Assembly (NCBI RefSeq): GCF_000753795.1
Contig: NZ_JPEO01000010.1
Location: 62,001 to 126,000, forward strand
Reading direction: 5' to 3'
Source of the DNA: Shewanella mangrovi
GTDB lineage: Bacteria; Pseudomonadota; Gammaproteobacteria; Enterobacterales; Shewanellaceae
DNA: 64,000 bases
The position numbers and the translations under genes were made by a program. The notes below the pieces were generated by a model. It saw nothing but the letters and a program-made list of their open reading frames with translations. It did no database searches and had not been told where the DNA came from. Below, one piece after another: positions 27,843 to 36,533 of the stretch. Every line of letters begins with the position of its first letter. Positions within the stretch are counted from its first letter, which is position 1.

Positions 27843-28859
27843 ATGAAAACAAAAAAAATGCCATTTATTGCAGGAATACTTGCATTTTCAAGCGTCAATG
27901 TCTTTGCCGTTGGATATGGTCAAGTAAACCTTATGTCAAACTGGAAAACAGGTATGGACCAACAAAATGGTATAGCTACCGGTTTTGCTGGCATTAAAGA
28001 TAATCTGCAAGTAAAAGATCTTGGTCTTAGTTATCAACTTGAAGGCCAGTTCGCAGCAAGTGGAGACCGATTTGATGATGCAGGTATTAAAAATGATGAA
28101 ATCGAATTGAGAATAGCTGCGATCAAGCTAACAACAAAAAGTTATGGTGCCATTTATATGGGACGAGGTATGTCTGGAACATACAGAAACTTATACTCAA
28201 GAACAGATATTCACCCATTTACCAATGTTGAAAAATTTTCGATGAATAAGATTCTTTTTCAACAGGGGAAATACTCAAATAACGTATTGGCATACGCCTC
28301 ACCAAAATTCAAATCATCTGTCGGCAACTTTCAGTTTAAGTTATCTTCGGTTAACCCTCAATGTGAGGGAGGGGCTAACGATGATGCACTCGGTGCTCGC
28401 TTGTTGTATTCAACAACTAATTTCAATGCTGAGATTAACTATACAAGAAAAGATCCTAGTCTAGGAGGTGATGACAGAAAGCATCATAATAATCAGTGGG
28501 CAATAGGCGCTGACTATACGATTGGTTACGTAACCCTAGGCTATACAGGGGAATTTGCACAGAATTCATTTTACTATGATACCTCTATTGAAAATTATCT
28601 AGAAGGTTATGATGAGCAAACCCATAGCGTATCAATTTTAACTAAAGTTGATGATATGAAATATGGACTATCTTTTCAATTGAGAAATTCTGACAACGTA
28701 ACTCGTGATGATATTGGATTACTAATTGGTAGTGTAGTCTATTCATATAGTAAAGAGTTAGACTTTGCCATCGAATATGCAAATTATACTGGAAGCAATG
28801 ATTATCTAGATTACGCTGACAGTCACTCTTTTACTGCAGGATTAACGTTTAGATTTTAG
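27843..28859 (+). CDS. Outer-membrane porin, 16-strand general type
   Basis: A 338-residue beta-barrel protein with signal peptide (MPFIAGILAFSSVNVFA) and a start of mature protein typical of gram-negative porins (VGYGQVNLMSNWKTG). Alternating amphipathic strands run to a C-terminal FTAGLTFRF, whose final Phe is the BAM recognition signal. MGRGMSGTYRNLYSR lies where porins have the constriction-loop region. It is AT-rich, unlike the flanking genes. It follows the tetraheme gene by 140 bases and may admit the reductase's substrate. Confidence 0.85.
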   Translation: MKTKKMPFIAGILAFSSVNVFAVGYGQVNLMSNWKTGMDQQNGIATGFAGIKDNLQVKDLGLSYQLEGQFAASGDRFDDAGIKNDEIELRIAAIKLTTKSYGAIYMGRGMSGTYRNLYSRTDIHPFTNVEKFSMNKILFQQGKYSNNVLAYASPKFKSSVGNFQFKLSSVNPQCEGGANDDALGARLLYSTTNFNAEINYTRKDPSLGGDDRKHHNNQWAIGADYTIGYVTLGYTGEFAQNSFYYDTSIENYLEGYDEQTHSVSILTKVDDMKYGLSFQLRNSDNVTRDDIGLLIGSVVYSYSKELDFAIEYANYTGSNDYLDYADSHSFTAGLTFRF

Positions 28860-29169
28860 TTGCTTATTAAAAAATATCAGTCATTAATTATTAAAAATAA
28901 TCATTGAATACTGTTAAATATAAACATATGAAATCTAATGTACGTTTTTATTTATGAAATATTGGCTTAATACATAGCTAATAGTCAAAAATATAACTCT
29001 ATAAATGTAATATAAAAATGATGGCACTTGGTATTAAGTGCCATCATTCATACACGTAACGAGATCGGCTATATAGGAAACATTTAACAACTCGCATTAC
29101 TAAATTTGGTCAACTACTTAATGAATGCTCGCGCGACCAAAGGGTTCGCTAACTAACTTAGAGGCATAC
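28860..29169. other. AT-rich intergenic region between convergent genes
   Basis: 310 bases with no supported gene. Its only clear element is the inverted repeat at 29018-29047, annotated as terminator. Confidence 0.5.
29013..29047 (-). terminator. Terminator of the DUF2726 gene, possibly bidirectional
   Basis: A perfect 12-bp inverted repeat (ATGATGGCACTT, GGTATT loop, AAGTGCCATCAT). On the minus strand it is followed by TTTTTATA, fitting a leftward terminator 120 bases past the gene; it may also stop the porin transcript. Confidence 0.75.
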
Positions 29170-29919
29170 TTAATCTAAAATACAGCGACATTTTGGAAAT
29201 GCACTGCATCCCCAAAATTCGTGCCCAGCATTACCGCCCGACTTTGCTGTTCTAAGTACCATTGGTTCACCACATTTAGGGCATGTTCTCGATGTGATTT
29301 CCTCTGTTTTTTCCTCGGTCTGTTTGAGTTTTGCTGTGTATTCCTCATTTTCAGTAGGAACATCACTATATGCCTCTGGCGCTATGATAACCTCATCATT
29401 TGCTGTGCTGCTGGAAGTGCTTATAGCACCTTTAATCAGTTGCCGAAGGTCAGCCAATACATAAGACCTTGCAACTTTAACCCTAAGTAAAGTGAATCCA
29501 GCTGAGGCACACGCTCTATTTACGAACTCATCACGTTGCTGAACCTTTTTGGTGTTATGACTTGCATCATCAAGTTCAACGCCGAGTATAAGTGAGCAAT
29601 CGTCTTTATTGCATAAAACAAAATCAAAGTGCTTTGATGACACTTTATTAAATGCCCGTTGCCAGTTTGTTCGATTCATTCCTGATATAGGTACCAGCAC
29701 ATCTGCAATCCGCACTTTGGCAAATACCAAGGCGTCATTGCCAACTGCTTGGACTAATGCACCATAAAAAGAACGTTCTGCTTTTGTGAGCAAAAATTGA
29801 GTCGATTGATATGTGTATTGGGCTTGATCTGGTTTACTACCTAAAAGCGCTATAACTATGAGCAGTACGATGCAAGTCAGCAAAAATAGCAGTGCAATAT
29901 CCATATTTAAATTGTCCAT
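29170..29919 (-). CDS. Membrane-anchored DUF2726 (nuclease-fold) protein with topoisomerase-type zinc ribbon
   Basis: A 249-residue protein in three parts: an N-terminal membrane helix (residues 8-28, ALLFLLTCIVLLIVIALL), a DUF2726 domain at about 40-165 (LLTKAERSFYGAL, FDFVLCNKDDCSLILGVELD, RDEFVNRACASAGFTLLRVK), and a C-terminal four-Cys zinc finger of the topoisomerase I type (CPKCGEPMVLR, then CSAFPKCRC). DUF2726 is related to very-short-patch/PD-(D/E)xK folds; the D, E and K in FDFVL / GVELD / RVK fit that core. Function unknown. It is common beside accessory regions. Confidence 0.85.
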   Translation of the reverse strand: MDNLNMDIALLFLLTCIVLLIVIALLGSKPDQAQYTYQSTQFLLTKAERSFYGALVQAVGNDALVFAKVRIADVLVPISGMNRTNWQRAFNKVSSKHFDFVLCNKDDCSLILGVELDDASHNTKKVQQRDEFVNRACASAGFTLLRVKVARSYVLADLRQLIKGAISTSSSTANDEVIIAPEAYSDVPTENEEYTAKLKQTEEKTEEITSRTCPKCGEPMVLRTAKSGGNAGHEFWGCSAFPKCRCILD

Positions 29920-30112
29920 TCCATGTTGTGAGCAGCTAATCGAGGTTACTCTGTAGCATTATTAAAATTTGGTCAATTAGCTCATGTTAACGAGTGACGC
30001 GTCTTAGCGCTGTGGCATGGAATGGGGCAAAACTAATTTATATCGACTAGCTTTTGACGCTAAATGTTCAGGATTACTCCGAAATTGCCAGCACATGCAG
30101 ACTTGTGGCCGT

Positions 30113-30132
30113 CGCCAGCATGGATGCTGGCG
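30113..30132. repeat. Palindrome within a probable dispersed intergenic repeat
   Basis: Perfect 8-bp arms CGCCAGCA and TGCTGGCG around TGGA. Copy number in the genome cannot be seen here. Confidence 0.55.
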
Positions 30133-30316
30133 TCGAGATTCCAAGGATGGATTCACATCGAGCCACAAGGATGCATGTGCATTTCGCCGTTCTCGGACGT
30201 CCTGTCCTCCACGGCATTAATGCATCCATGCATGTCCCCGCTGCAGGCGATTTAGCACGATAAAACTATCAGGCAATACAAAGCCAATAAAGCGGCCCCA
30301 GCCCAACAGACACCCA

Positions 30317-30344
30317 CAAAAAAACCGCGCAATGCGCAGTTTTT
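30317..30344 (-). terminator. Terminator after lipA (leftward)
   Basis: Stem GCGC / GCGC extended by AAAAAC / GTTTTT; on the minus strand it ends with seven T. It lies 48 bases past the lipA stop. Confidence 0.75.
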
Positions 30345-30391
30345 AAAGGTAACGGCTATAACGTTTAGCCGCTATAAACGTCCAGTAGACG

Positions 30392-31357
30392 TTACTTCAC
30401 CTCTTTCCCTTGTGCTTGCAAATCTGCATGGTAGCTAGAGCGTACCAGTGGGCCGCAGGCGGCGTGGGTGAAGCCAAGTTCCGTTGCTAGTTCGTGCATT
30501 TTGTCGAACTCAGCTGGGGTCACGTAACGTTCTACCGGCAGGTGGAATTTTGATGGTTGCAGGTATTGCCCCAAGGTCAGCATGTTGACGTCGTGAGCGC
30601 GCAGGTCTCGCAGCACATCGGCAATCTCTTCGTTGGTTTCACCCAAGCCCATCATCAAACCTGATTTGGTTGGAATATTCGGGTGACGCTCTTTAAAGCG
30701 TTTCAGCAGATTAAGCGACCATTGATAATTCGCCCCTGGGCGCGCTTTGCGGTAGTGCATTGGCGCGGTTTCCAGATTGTGGTTGAACACATCTGGTGGC
30801 TCAGTGGCCAGAATATCCAATGCTTGGTCGATACGGCCGCGGAAGTCTGGCACCAGAATCTCAATCTTGATTTCTGGGTTCAGTTTGCGGATTTCACGAA
30901 TACAATCAGCAAAGTGCTGGGCGCCGCCATCACGCAGGTCGTCACGGTCAACCGAGGTGATCACCACGTATTTGAGCTTCATATCGCGAATGGTTTCGGC
31001 GAGTTTGACGGGCTCGTTTTCATCAGGCTTGAGCGGGCGGCCGTGGGCCACGTCGCAGAACGGGCAGCGGCGGGTACAGATCGCGCCCAAAATCATAAAG
31101 GTGGCGGTGCCGTGGTTAAAACATTCCGCGAGGTTCGGGCAAGACGCCTCTTCACACACCGAGTGCAAACCGTGGCTACGTAGCGCAGATTTGATATCTA
31201 AAATGCGTTGGTTGGACGAGGGCAGTTTCACTCGCAACCAGTCTGGTTTACGCAACATAGTGTCGCGTTCCGATGGCACCACTTTCACGGGAATACGGGC
31301 AACCTTGTCAGCATCACGTAGCTTGACGCCGGGTTGTAAACGTTCTGGCCTGTTCAT
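30392..31357 (-). CDS. lipA: Lipoyl synthase
   Basis: A radical-SAM enzyme inserting two sulfurs into octanoyl groups of lipoyl domains. The 321-residue protein has the auxiliary cluster motif [12 protein letters not shown], the radical-SAM motif [10 protein letters not shown] and the C-terminal VRSSYHAD (Ser ligand of the auxiliary cluster). Length matches E. coli LipA (321). It overlaps lipB by four bases (30392-31357 starts at ATG 31357), in the order ybeD-lipB-lipA. Confidence 0.98.
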   Translation of the reverse strand: MNRPERLQPGVKLRDADKVARIPVKVVPSERDTMLRKPDWLRVKLPSSNQRILDIKSALRSHGLHSVCEEASCPNLAECFNHGTATFMILGAICTRRCPFCDVAHGRPLKPDENEPVKLAETIRDMKLKYVVITSVDRDDLRDGGAQHFADCIREIRKLNPEIKIEILVPDFRGRIDQALDILATEPPDVFNHNLETAPMHYRKARPGANYQWSLNLLKRFKERHPNIPTKSGLMMGLGETNEEIADVLRDLRAHDVNMLTLGQYLQPSKFHLPVERYVTPAEFDKMHELATELGFTHAACGPLVRSSYHADLQAQGKEVK

Positions 31358-32010
31358 AATGATTTCGGTAATCCTTGGTGATGGATCAGCTGCGTATAAC
31401 CTAAGCGCTGACTAAAAATTTCGGCAAATTCGTTGGCAGCTTGCTCAACGGTTTGCGGCCCGCCAAGTTGTTTGGCTTGGGTCATCTCTAACCCAGCATA
31501 ACCACAGGGGTTGATGCGGTGAAACGGCTCTAAATCCATATTGATATTGAACGCCACACCGTGGAAGGAGCAGCCGCGACGAATGCGCAGCCCCAGCGAA
31601 GCGATTTTATCGCCGTTAACGTACACGCCCGGCGCATCGGCTTTGGGATAGGCTTCAATGTCATATTTGTCGAGCACAGACACGACAGTTTGCTCAATGT
31701 CGGTCACCAGTTGGCGCACGCCGATTTTGAGTCTTTTCACATTTAACAGCGGATAAGCCACCATCTGGCCGGGACCGTGATAGGTCACTTGGCCGCCACG
31801 GTCGACTTGGATCACCGGAATATCGCCAGTGTTGAGCAAGTGCTCCGCTTTGCCTGCCTGTCCTTGGGTGAACACCGGTGGGTGCTCGACTAACCACAAC
31901 TGATCTTCCACTGTTTCGTCGCGATTATCCGTTAGCTGCTGCATGGCATGCCAAACGGTTTCATAATCCATCATGCCCAGATGGCAAATGTGTAAGGTTT
32001 TGTCTGACAA
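31354..32010 (-). CDS. lipB: Octanoyl-ACP:protein octanoyltransferase
   Basis: Transfers octanoyl from ACP to lipoyl domains. The 218-residue protein has [13 protein letters not shown], the [19 protein letters not shown] signature (residues about 70-88) and the catalytic Cys/Lys region [18 protein letters not shown] start at 32010 is assumed because it gives the N terminus expected by comparison with E. coli LipB; the first ATG would lose about 12 conserved residues. The ribosome site is weak. Confidence 0.95.
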   Translation of the reverse strand: MSDKTLHICHLGMMDYETVWHAMQQLTDNRDETVEDQLWLVEHPPVFTQGQAGKAEHLLNTGDIPVIQVDRGGQVTYHGPGQMVAYPLLNVKRLKIGVRQLVTDIEQTVVSVLDKYDIEAYPKADAPGVYVNGDKIASLGLRIRRGCSFHGVAFNINMDLEPFHRINPCGYAGLEMTQAKQLGGPQTVEQAANEFAEIFSQRLGYTQLIHHQGLPKSL

Positions 32011-32097
32011 GAGAAAATTGTCTCCAGTTTCACCGTGGCGCTATTATACGCGCTCAAGGCAAAAATGTAACACAGATCACACTTTTGCCTGTAAAGA

Positions 32098-32364
32098 TTA
32101 CAGCACGCGGCGCACGCCTTCGATGGCGGCAAACTCGGTGTAGAGTGTTTCGATGTGCTCTTTGCTTTCTACGATCACGCGGATGGTGACTGAAAGGTAG
32201 CTTCCTTTGCTCGATGCTTTGGTGCTCGGGGTGTAATCGCCCGGTGCATGACGTTGAGCCACCAACACCACTTTTTCCGCCAAAGTATCGCTGGCATCGC
32301 CAACCACTTTAAAGGGGAAATCGGTAGGGAACTCTAGGTACTTATCGAACTCGGTATTCAACAT
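32098..32364 (-). CDS. ybeD: UPF0250 protein YbeD
   Basis: An 88-residue ferredoxin-fold (ACT-like) protein, equal in length to E. coli YbeD (87). It contains [13 protein letters not shown] and ends in [11 protein letters not shown], both conserved in the family. It sits directly upstream of lipB, its usual place. Possible regulatory role; biochemical function not established. Confidence 0.93.
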   Translation of the reverse strand: MLNTEFDKYLEFPTDFPFKVVGDASDTLAEKVVLVAQRHAPGDYTPSTKASSKGSYLSVTIRVIVESKEHIETLYTEFAAIEGVRRVL

Positions 32365-32444
32365 AAAACGCTATTCCAAAAAATACAGGGATATGAGCAA
32401 ATATGGCGGCGATTATAACCGAATTCAAGGCGTGGATCAGGTAA

Positions 32445-32470
32445 GAAAAAGCCGGTATTGCTACCGGCTT
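32445..32470 (-). terminator. Terminator after the M24 aminopeptidase gene (leftward)
   Basis: AAGCCGGTA / TACCGGCTT stem with a four-base loop; the minus strand continues TTTTTC. It is 13 bases past the stop codon. Confidence 0.85.
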
Positions 32471-32482
32471 GATTTATCTAGA

Positions 32483-34270
32483 TTAAAGCGCGCTTGTGGC
32501 CTGTTTTAGCCACGTGAAATCATCACCTTCGAGTAGTGGTGACAGCGTTTCTAGCACGCGTTGATGGTAGTGGTTGACCCAGTCGATTTCGGCGCTGGTC
32601 ATGAGCGCTTTATCGAACAGACGCTTGTCCATCGGAATAAGGGTAATCGCTTCAAACTGGTAAGTTTCGCGCTCGGCATTCGCCAGTGTTTCACAAGGTT
32701 TGACGGTGACCAAATTTTCCAAGCGAATACCAAAACCGTTTTCACGGTAGTAGCCCGGTTCGTTAGAGATCACCATGCCCACTTGCAGTGCAATGGCGTT
32801 GTGGTTTTTGCCGATACGTTGCGGGCCTTCATGCACACTCAGGTAATGGCCGACGCCGTGGCCGGTGCCGTGGTCGTAATCAAAACCGTGTTGCCACAGA
32901 TATTGGCGTGCCAAAATATCCAGCTGTTGGCCGGTGGTGCCTTTCGGAAAGCGCGCTTGATCCAGCGCGATGTGGCCTTTGAGCACCAAGGTCACCATCT
33001 TGCGTTGTTCGTCCGTTACCTCACCAATGGCGATAGTGCGGGTCACGTCGGTGGTGCCATCTAAGTATTGCGCGCCAGAATCTACCAAGTAGATGCTGTT
33101 CATTTCTACCTGCGCTGGCGTGCCGTTCAAATGATTGTAGTGACACATGGCGGCGTTTGAGCCGGCAGCAGAAATGGTGTCAAAGCTTGGTTCTTGATAC
33201 AGCGGGTCTGCTTTGCGGAAGCTTTCCAATTTATCTGACAGCGTGGCTTCATCGTACAAACGATTCGCCGCGGTTTCGCGATCGAGCCACGCGAGGAAAC
33301 GGCTTACTGCTGCGCCATCACGCACGTGACAAGCTTTCATGCCTGCCAGCTCGACAGGGTTTTTACAGGCTTTTGGCAGCGCGACGGGATCAAGACCAGC
33401 AATCAATTTTACGCCGGCTTCACGCGCTTGCAGTTGGCATTCGGCGTTGGCGCTGTTTGGGTCAGCCAGCAGTTTTTTGCCTTTAAGTGCAGTAATAGCG
33501 ACGGCCAACTCCGACTCATCGGCAAAGCTGACGCCAGCACCGACATGGTCGGCAACATCGCTTGGCAGTTTGCGTTGGTCGCAATACAGGGTCATGTCGC
33601 CATTGGCACTCAGCAGCGCATTACCCAACACCACTGGAATACGCGGAATATCTTGGCCGCGAATGTTCAGTAGCCAGCAGAAGGAATCGAGCGCGTTGAT
33701 CAGCGCCACATCAGCGCCTTCTTTCTTTACTAGCTCGCCAATGAATTTGCGTTTCTCAAGGCTGGTTTTACCGGCCACGTCATCACTGAACAGTGAGGCA
33801 GGATTCACCGCCGCAGCAGGGCGATCGTGCCAGCAGATATCAACCAAGTTTTCAGGCAAACGCACCAATTCGATATCGACTTTAGCTAAGCGGGTTTGCG
33901 CCGCTTCAAACCAAGAAAGAGTGACGCAGCGGGCATCAATACCAACACGGCTGCCCGCAGGCAGTTTGCCTGCCAGCCATTCGTATTGTGGCATGTCGGT
34001 CAGGCTTTCGTAGCTGTATTGGCTGCCATCGACTTGTTGGCGCACTTGCACCACATAACGGCCATCAACAAATACCGCTGCGCTTTGTTGCATCACAATC
34101 GCCATCCCCGCCGAGCCAGTAAAGCCGGTGAGCCACCACAAACGTTCGTTGTGGGCAGGCACATATTCGCCGAGATATTCGTCGGCGCGTGGTTGCATAA
34201 AGGCATCAAGCTTGAGCTTGGCCATTTCGGTGCGAATGGCGTCCAGCCGCGCCGCGATGGAAGTAGACAT
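32483..34270 (-). CDS. M24B Xaa-Pro aminopeptidase
   Basis: A 595-residue cytosolic metallopeptidase of the large, three-domain aminopeptidase P type (two creatinase-like N domains plus a pita-bread catalytic domain). Metal ligands are visible in order: SGAQYLDGTTDVTRT (two Asp), GHGVGHYLSVHEGP (His), SNEPGYYREN (Glu) and GIRLENL (Glu). It removes N-terminal residues preceding proline. The start at 34270 has GGAG six bases upstream; the frame extends further without support. Confidence 0.93.
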   Translation of the reverse strand: MSTSIAARLDAIRTEMAKLKLDAFMQPRADEYLGEYVPAHNERLWWLTGFTGSAGMAIVMQQSAAVFVDGRYVVQVRQQVDGSQYSYESLTDMPQYEWLAGKLPAGSRVGIDARCVTLSWFEAAQTRLAKVDIELVRLPENLVDICWHDRPAAAVNPASLFSDDVAGKTSLEKRKFIGELVKKEGADVALINALDSFCWLLNIRGQDIPRIPVVLGNALLSANGDMTLYCDQRKLPSDVADHVGAGVSFADESELAVAITALKGKKLLADPNSANAECQLQAREAGVKLIAGLDPVALPKACKNPVELAGMKACHVRDGAAVSRFLAWLDRETAANRLYDEATLSDKLESFRKADPLYQEPSFDTISAAGSNAAMCHYNHLNGTPAQVEMNSIYLVDSGAQYLDGTTDVTRTIAIGEVTDEQRKMVTLVLKGHIALDQARFPKGTTGQQLDILARQYLWQHGFDYDHGTGHGVGHYLSVHEGPQRIGKNHNAIALQVGMVISNEPGYYRENGFGIRLENLVTVKPCETLANAERETYQFEAITLIPMDKRLFDKALMTSAEIDWVNHYHQRVLETLSPLLEGDDFTWLKQATSAL

Positions 34271-34415
34271 AGGAACTCCGTTATCGGTGTGGCGCACCGC
34301 CGAGTGGCAGTGCGCGAGAAGATAAGCAATTAAGTGCGAGGATTATTGCAACTGTGTGATGGATTTCGCAAGTTAAGCGGCTGAAAAAAGCGTTGCGGAA
34401 TGTAAAGCGGGGCGC

Positions 34416-34667
34416 TTATTCATCCTCGCCAATGATGATGTCGCCAAGATTGTCTAACACCTCCCTAATGCCATTAGCGACGGCGTTTTGGGTTTGCTTC
34501 TTGGTCACGTGGGTATCTTTAGGCGCATAGTCACCATTTGCTATGGCCTGCCGATGCGCGATCTCTTGGTCATACTCGATGGAACTGTAAGCGGCTTCGC
34601 CAAAGGTACTGCAGCCAGTAAAAAGTAGACTTGCCAACATAATGAATACGATGCGATTTATCATCAT
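34416..34667 (-). CDS. Small lipoprotein A
   Basis: An 83-residue protein with a lipoprotein signal (MLASLLFTGC, Cys at residue 19). The mature part contains HRQAIANGDYAPKD and ends IREVLDNLGDIIIGEDE. AAGGA precedes two tandem ATG codons. It resembles the next gene in plan: lipobox, short polar stretch, a DxVxxG-like motif, and a short terminal helix. No known family recognised. Confidence 0.75.
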   Translation of the reverse strand: MMINRIVFIMLASLLFTGCSTFGEAAYSSIEYDQEIAHRQAIANGDYAPKDTHVTKKQTQNAVANGIREVLDNLGDIIIGEDE

Positions 34668-34701
34668 TTTTCCTTAAATCGATAATGCACTGAGAATCAG
34701 T

Positions 34702-34926
34702 TTAGTTGCTGAAAATACTCTGCCATAACGTATCCATCGCCCCCCAAAAAACACCATTTTCTACATCTTCACGAGAGACGGAGTCACCATGAGGACGGCT
34801 AGGCGTGTTTTCATGGTTACTTTTAGCGGTTTGGTCATAGATGTTTTGACTCAATGAGCTACAACCTGTGATTGTGCTCGACAATATGATGATGCTGGCG
34901 GCGAGTAACAGTCCCTTATTATTCAT
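34702..34926 (-). CDS. Small lipoprotein B
   Basis: A 74-residue protein starting MNNKGLLLAASIIILSSTIT with lipobox ITGC (Cys at residue 22). The mature part ends VENGVFWGAMDTLWQSIFSN. ATG at 34926 has AAAAGGA six bases upstream; a longer in-frame version to 35019 would push the signal peptide inside. Together with the downstream gene it forms a leftward pair of similarly organised lipoproteins, perhaps old duplicates. Confidence 0.75.
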   Translation of the reverse strand: MNNKGLLLAASIIILSSTITGCSSLSQNIYDQTAKSNHENTPSRPHGDSVSREDVENGVFWGAMDTLWQSIFSN

Positions 34927-35224
34927 TACTAATCCTTTTGCTAACACTGAACGCTCTATTGCAAGTGATGAATTTTTACGCACACCTTCGACATTAGCGT
35001 TAATCCTGAAGTTCCGCAATTTACCATGCTGAATTTGTGAGCATGCAGGCTATCACAGTAACTTAATCACAAATTTTTTGCTTTTAAAGTGATTCTTTTT
35101 TGCATTTGTTGAGTTAATCATCTGTTTTACAGGTAAATAATCTTTGGTTACATCGCTGCGATATCGGGATTATGCTAGTATGTGCGGCAGTTAAAGCTCG
35201 CTGAATGAGCACGATGGAGGGGCG

Positions 35225-36004
35225 ATGGCTGAATTAACGATTGAGGTAGGAGCGGATACCGCGCTACTGCAATACAGTGAAAATGGTGTCACGGAGCAGT
35301 ATAAAGTGCCGACTGGCGAAACCTTTTCGCTGGCGGATCTCAATCAGCATATCGCTGACTTTGAAAGTGACTACCAACTCAAAGATTACCGTTTAGCCAT
35401 CGCGTTTCCGGGCATGGTGCGCGACAACACCTTGTTATCCTGCAAGCATTTACCAAGTTTGATGGGCGTTAACCCCACCAAAATCCAGTCGCATGCCAGC
35501 ACCTTGGTGTTAAGTAATGATGTGCATGCAGCAATGTATGCCGTCGCCAGTAACAAGTATCGTTGTGAGATTCTGGTGGGCTGCTCAGCAGGTATGGGTT
35601 TAGCTGTAGCGTTTGACGGCAAAGTGTTTACTGGGGCAACAGGCATTGCTGGCGAAATTGGCAATTGCCGAGTGATGACCGAATCGGGCGAATTTAGCTT
35701 GGATCAGATGGCCAGTGGTGAGTCGATTCGGCAACGCCGTTTTCGTAACCCAGTAGAGCTATATCGCTCTGGTGCTTATCTTGGTATGGGAATTTCGTGG
35801 GCCGCCAATTTACTCAATCCGCAACGGATTTGGCTGGCAGGAAGTACCTTAAATCAATCGGATTATTACAAGGGCTGTGTGGCGAGTTTGAAAGAGATGG
35901 CGATGCCCGCAGCATTAAGTCATTGTCAGATCAGTCGAGTCGATGATTCTGAAACTATCGTCTGCCGCGGGCTGCAAGTGATGCTGCAGTCGCTTACGGA
36001 TTAA
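35225..36004 (+). CDS. ROK-family protein, sugar-kinase-like
   Basis: A 259-residue actin/HSP70-ATPase-fold protein. LAIAFPGMVRDNTLL, LSNDVHAAMYAV (the ND of the sugar-binding site), GCSAGMGLAVAFDGKVFTGA and GIAGEIGNCRV match the ROK pattern. The zinc-binding Cys motif of classical ROK repressors and the DNA-binding domain are not apparent, and the N terminus lacks a clear DxGGT phosphate loop (it reads IEVGADTALLQY). It may be a divergent or inactive sugar kinase. Its last 11 bases overlap the convergent FKBP gene. Confidence 0.75.
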   Translation: MAELTIEVGADTALLQYSENGVTEQYKVPTGETFSLADLNQHIADFESDYQLKDYRLAIAFPGMVRDNTLLSCKHLPSLMGVNPTKIQSHASTLVLSNDVHAAMYAVASNKYRCEILVGCSAGMGLAVAFDGKVFTGATGIAGEIGNCRVMTESGEFSLDQMASGESIRQRRFRNPVELYRSGAYLGMGISWAANLLNPQRIWLAGSTLNQSDYYKGCVASLKEMAMPAALSHCQISRVDDSETIVCRGLQVMLQSLTD

Positions 36005-36467
36005 TCTTCAAAAGCTCAACATCAAATACCAACGCTGAGCCCGGAGGAATAGGGCCAGCGGTGCGGTTGCCATAACCCAATTCAGCTGGAATAAACAAAC
36101 GCAGTTTGTCGCCTTCCACCATTAGCTGCACACCTTCGCTCCAGCCGGGAATCACTTTATTCAGTGGAAATTCAATTGGTTCGCCACGGGCATAGGAGCT
36201 GTCAAACACGCGGCCATTGATCAACCGGCCTTCATAATGCACTTTAACCGTATCGGTTGGTTTGGGATGTACGCTGCCTTCACCGTGTTCCAAATACTGA
36301 TATTGCAGCCCGGAATCTGTGGTGATTACGCCTTCCTGAGTTTTGTTGGCTTTCAAAAAGGCTTGGCTGGCTTCGATGGTTTCTTGCATGCCGACACGCT
36401 GTTGCCTATCGATAAAGAAATAAAAAATGACCGATGCGATAATGATGACGGCAAGCACAATTCTCAT
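35994..36467 (-). CDS. FKBP-type peptidyl-prolyl cis-trans isomerase, membrane-anchored
   Basis: A 157-residue protein: N-terminal helix MRIVLAVIIIASVIFYFFID anchors or exports it, a short linker (about 25-50) follows, and the C-terminal FKBP domain has VKVHYEGRLINGRVFDSSYA, VIPGWSEGVQLM and PAELGYGNRTAGPIPPGSAL, with the aromatic active-site residues intact. Close to the FklB/FkpA group but with one domain. ATG 36467 is chosen since it opens the signal anchor directly. Confidence 0.9.
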   Translation of the reverse strand: MRIVLAVIIIASVIFYFFIDRQQRVGMQETIEASQAFLKANKTQEGVITTDSGLQYQYLEHGEGSVHPKPTDTVKVHYEGRLINGRVFDSSYARGEPIEFPLNKVIPGWSEGVQLMVEGDKLRLFIPAELGYGNRTAGPIPPGSALVFDVELLKINP

Positions 36468-36533
36468 AGAAGGTTCCAGCAACAGTAAAAAGAGCGCATA
36501 TGTTACCAGTGAGCGCGAGTAAGCGCCAAAAAT

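Larger units (their letters stand above)
29920..30391. other. Non-coding region rich in palindromes and GGATG motifs
   Basis: 472 bases without a supported gene; short open frames here lack ribosome sites and family resemblance. 30090-30250 holds CGCCAGCA TGGA TGCTGGCG (30113-30132), GGACGTCC (30195-30202) and ATGCAT CC ATGCAT (30220-30233), with several GGATG copies. It looks like a dispersed intergenic repeat of the kind seen in many gammaproteobacteria. Confidence 0.5.

Noticed and set aside
30017-30263. Overlapping short open frames in the palindrome-rich region
   Set aside because: All three frames are open because of repeats; none has a start signal.
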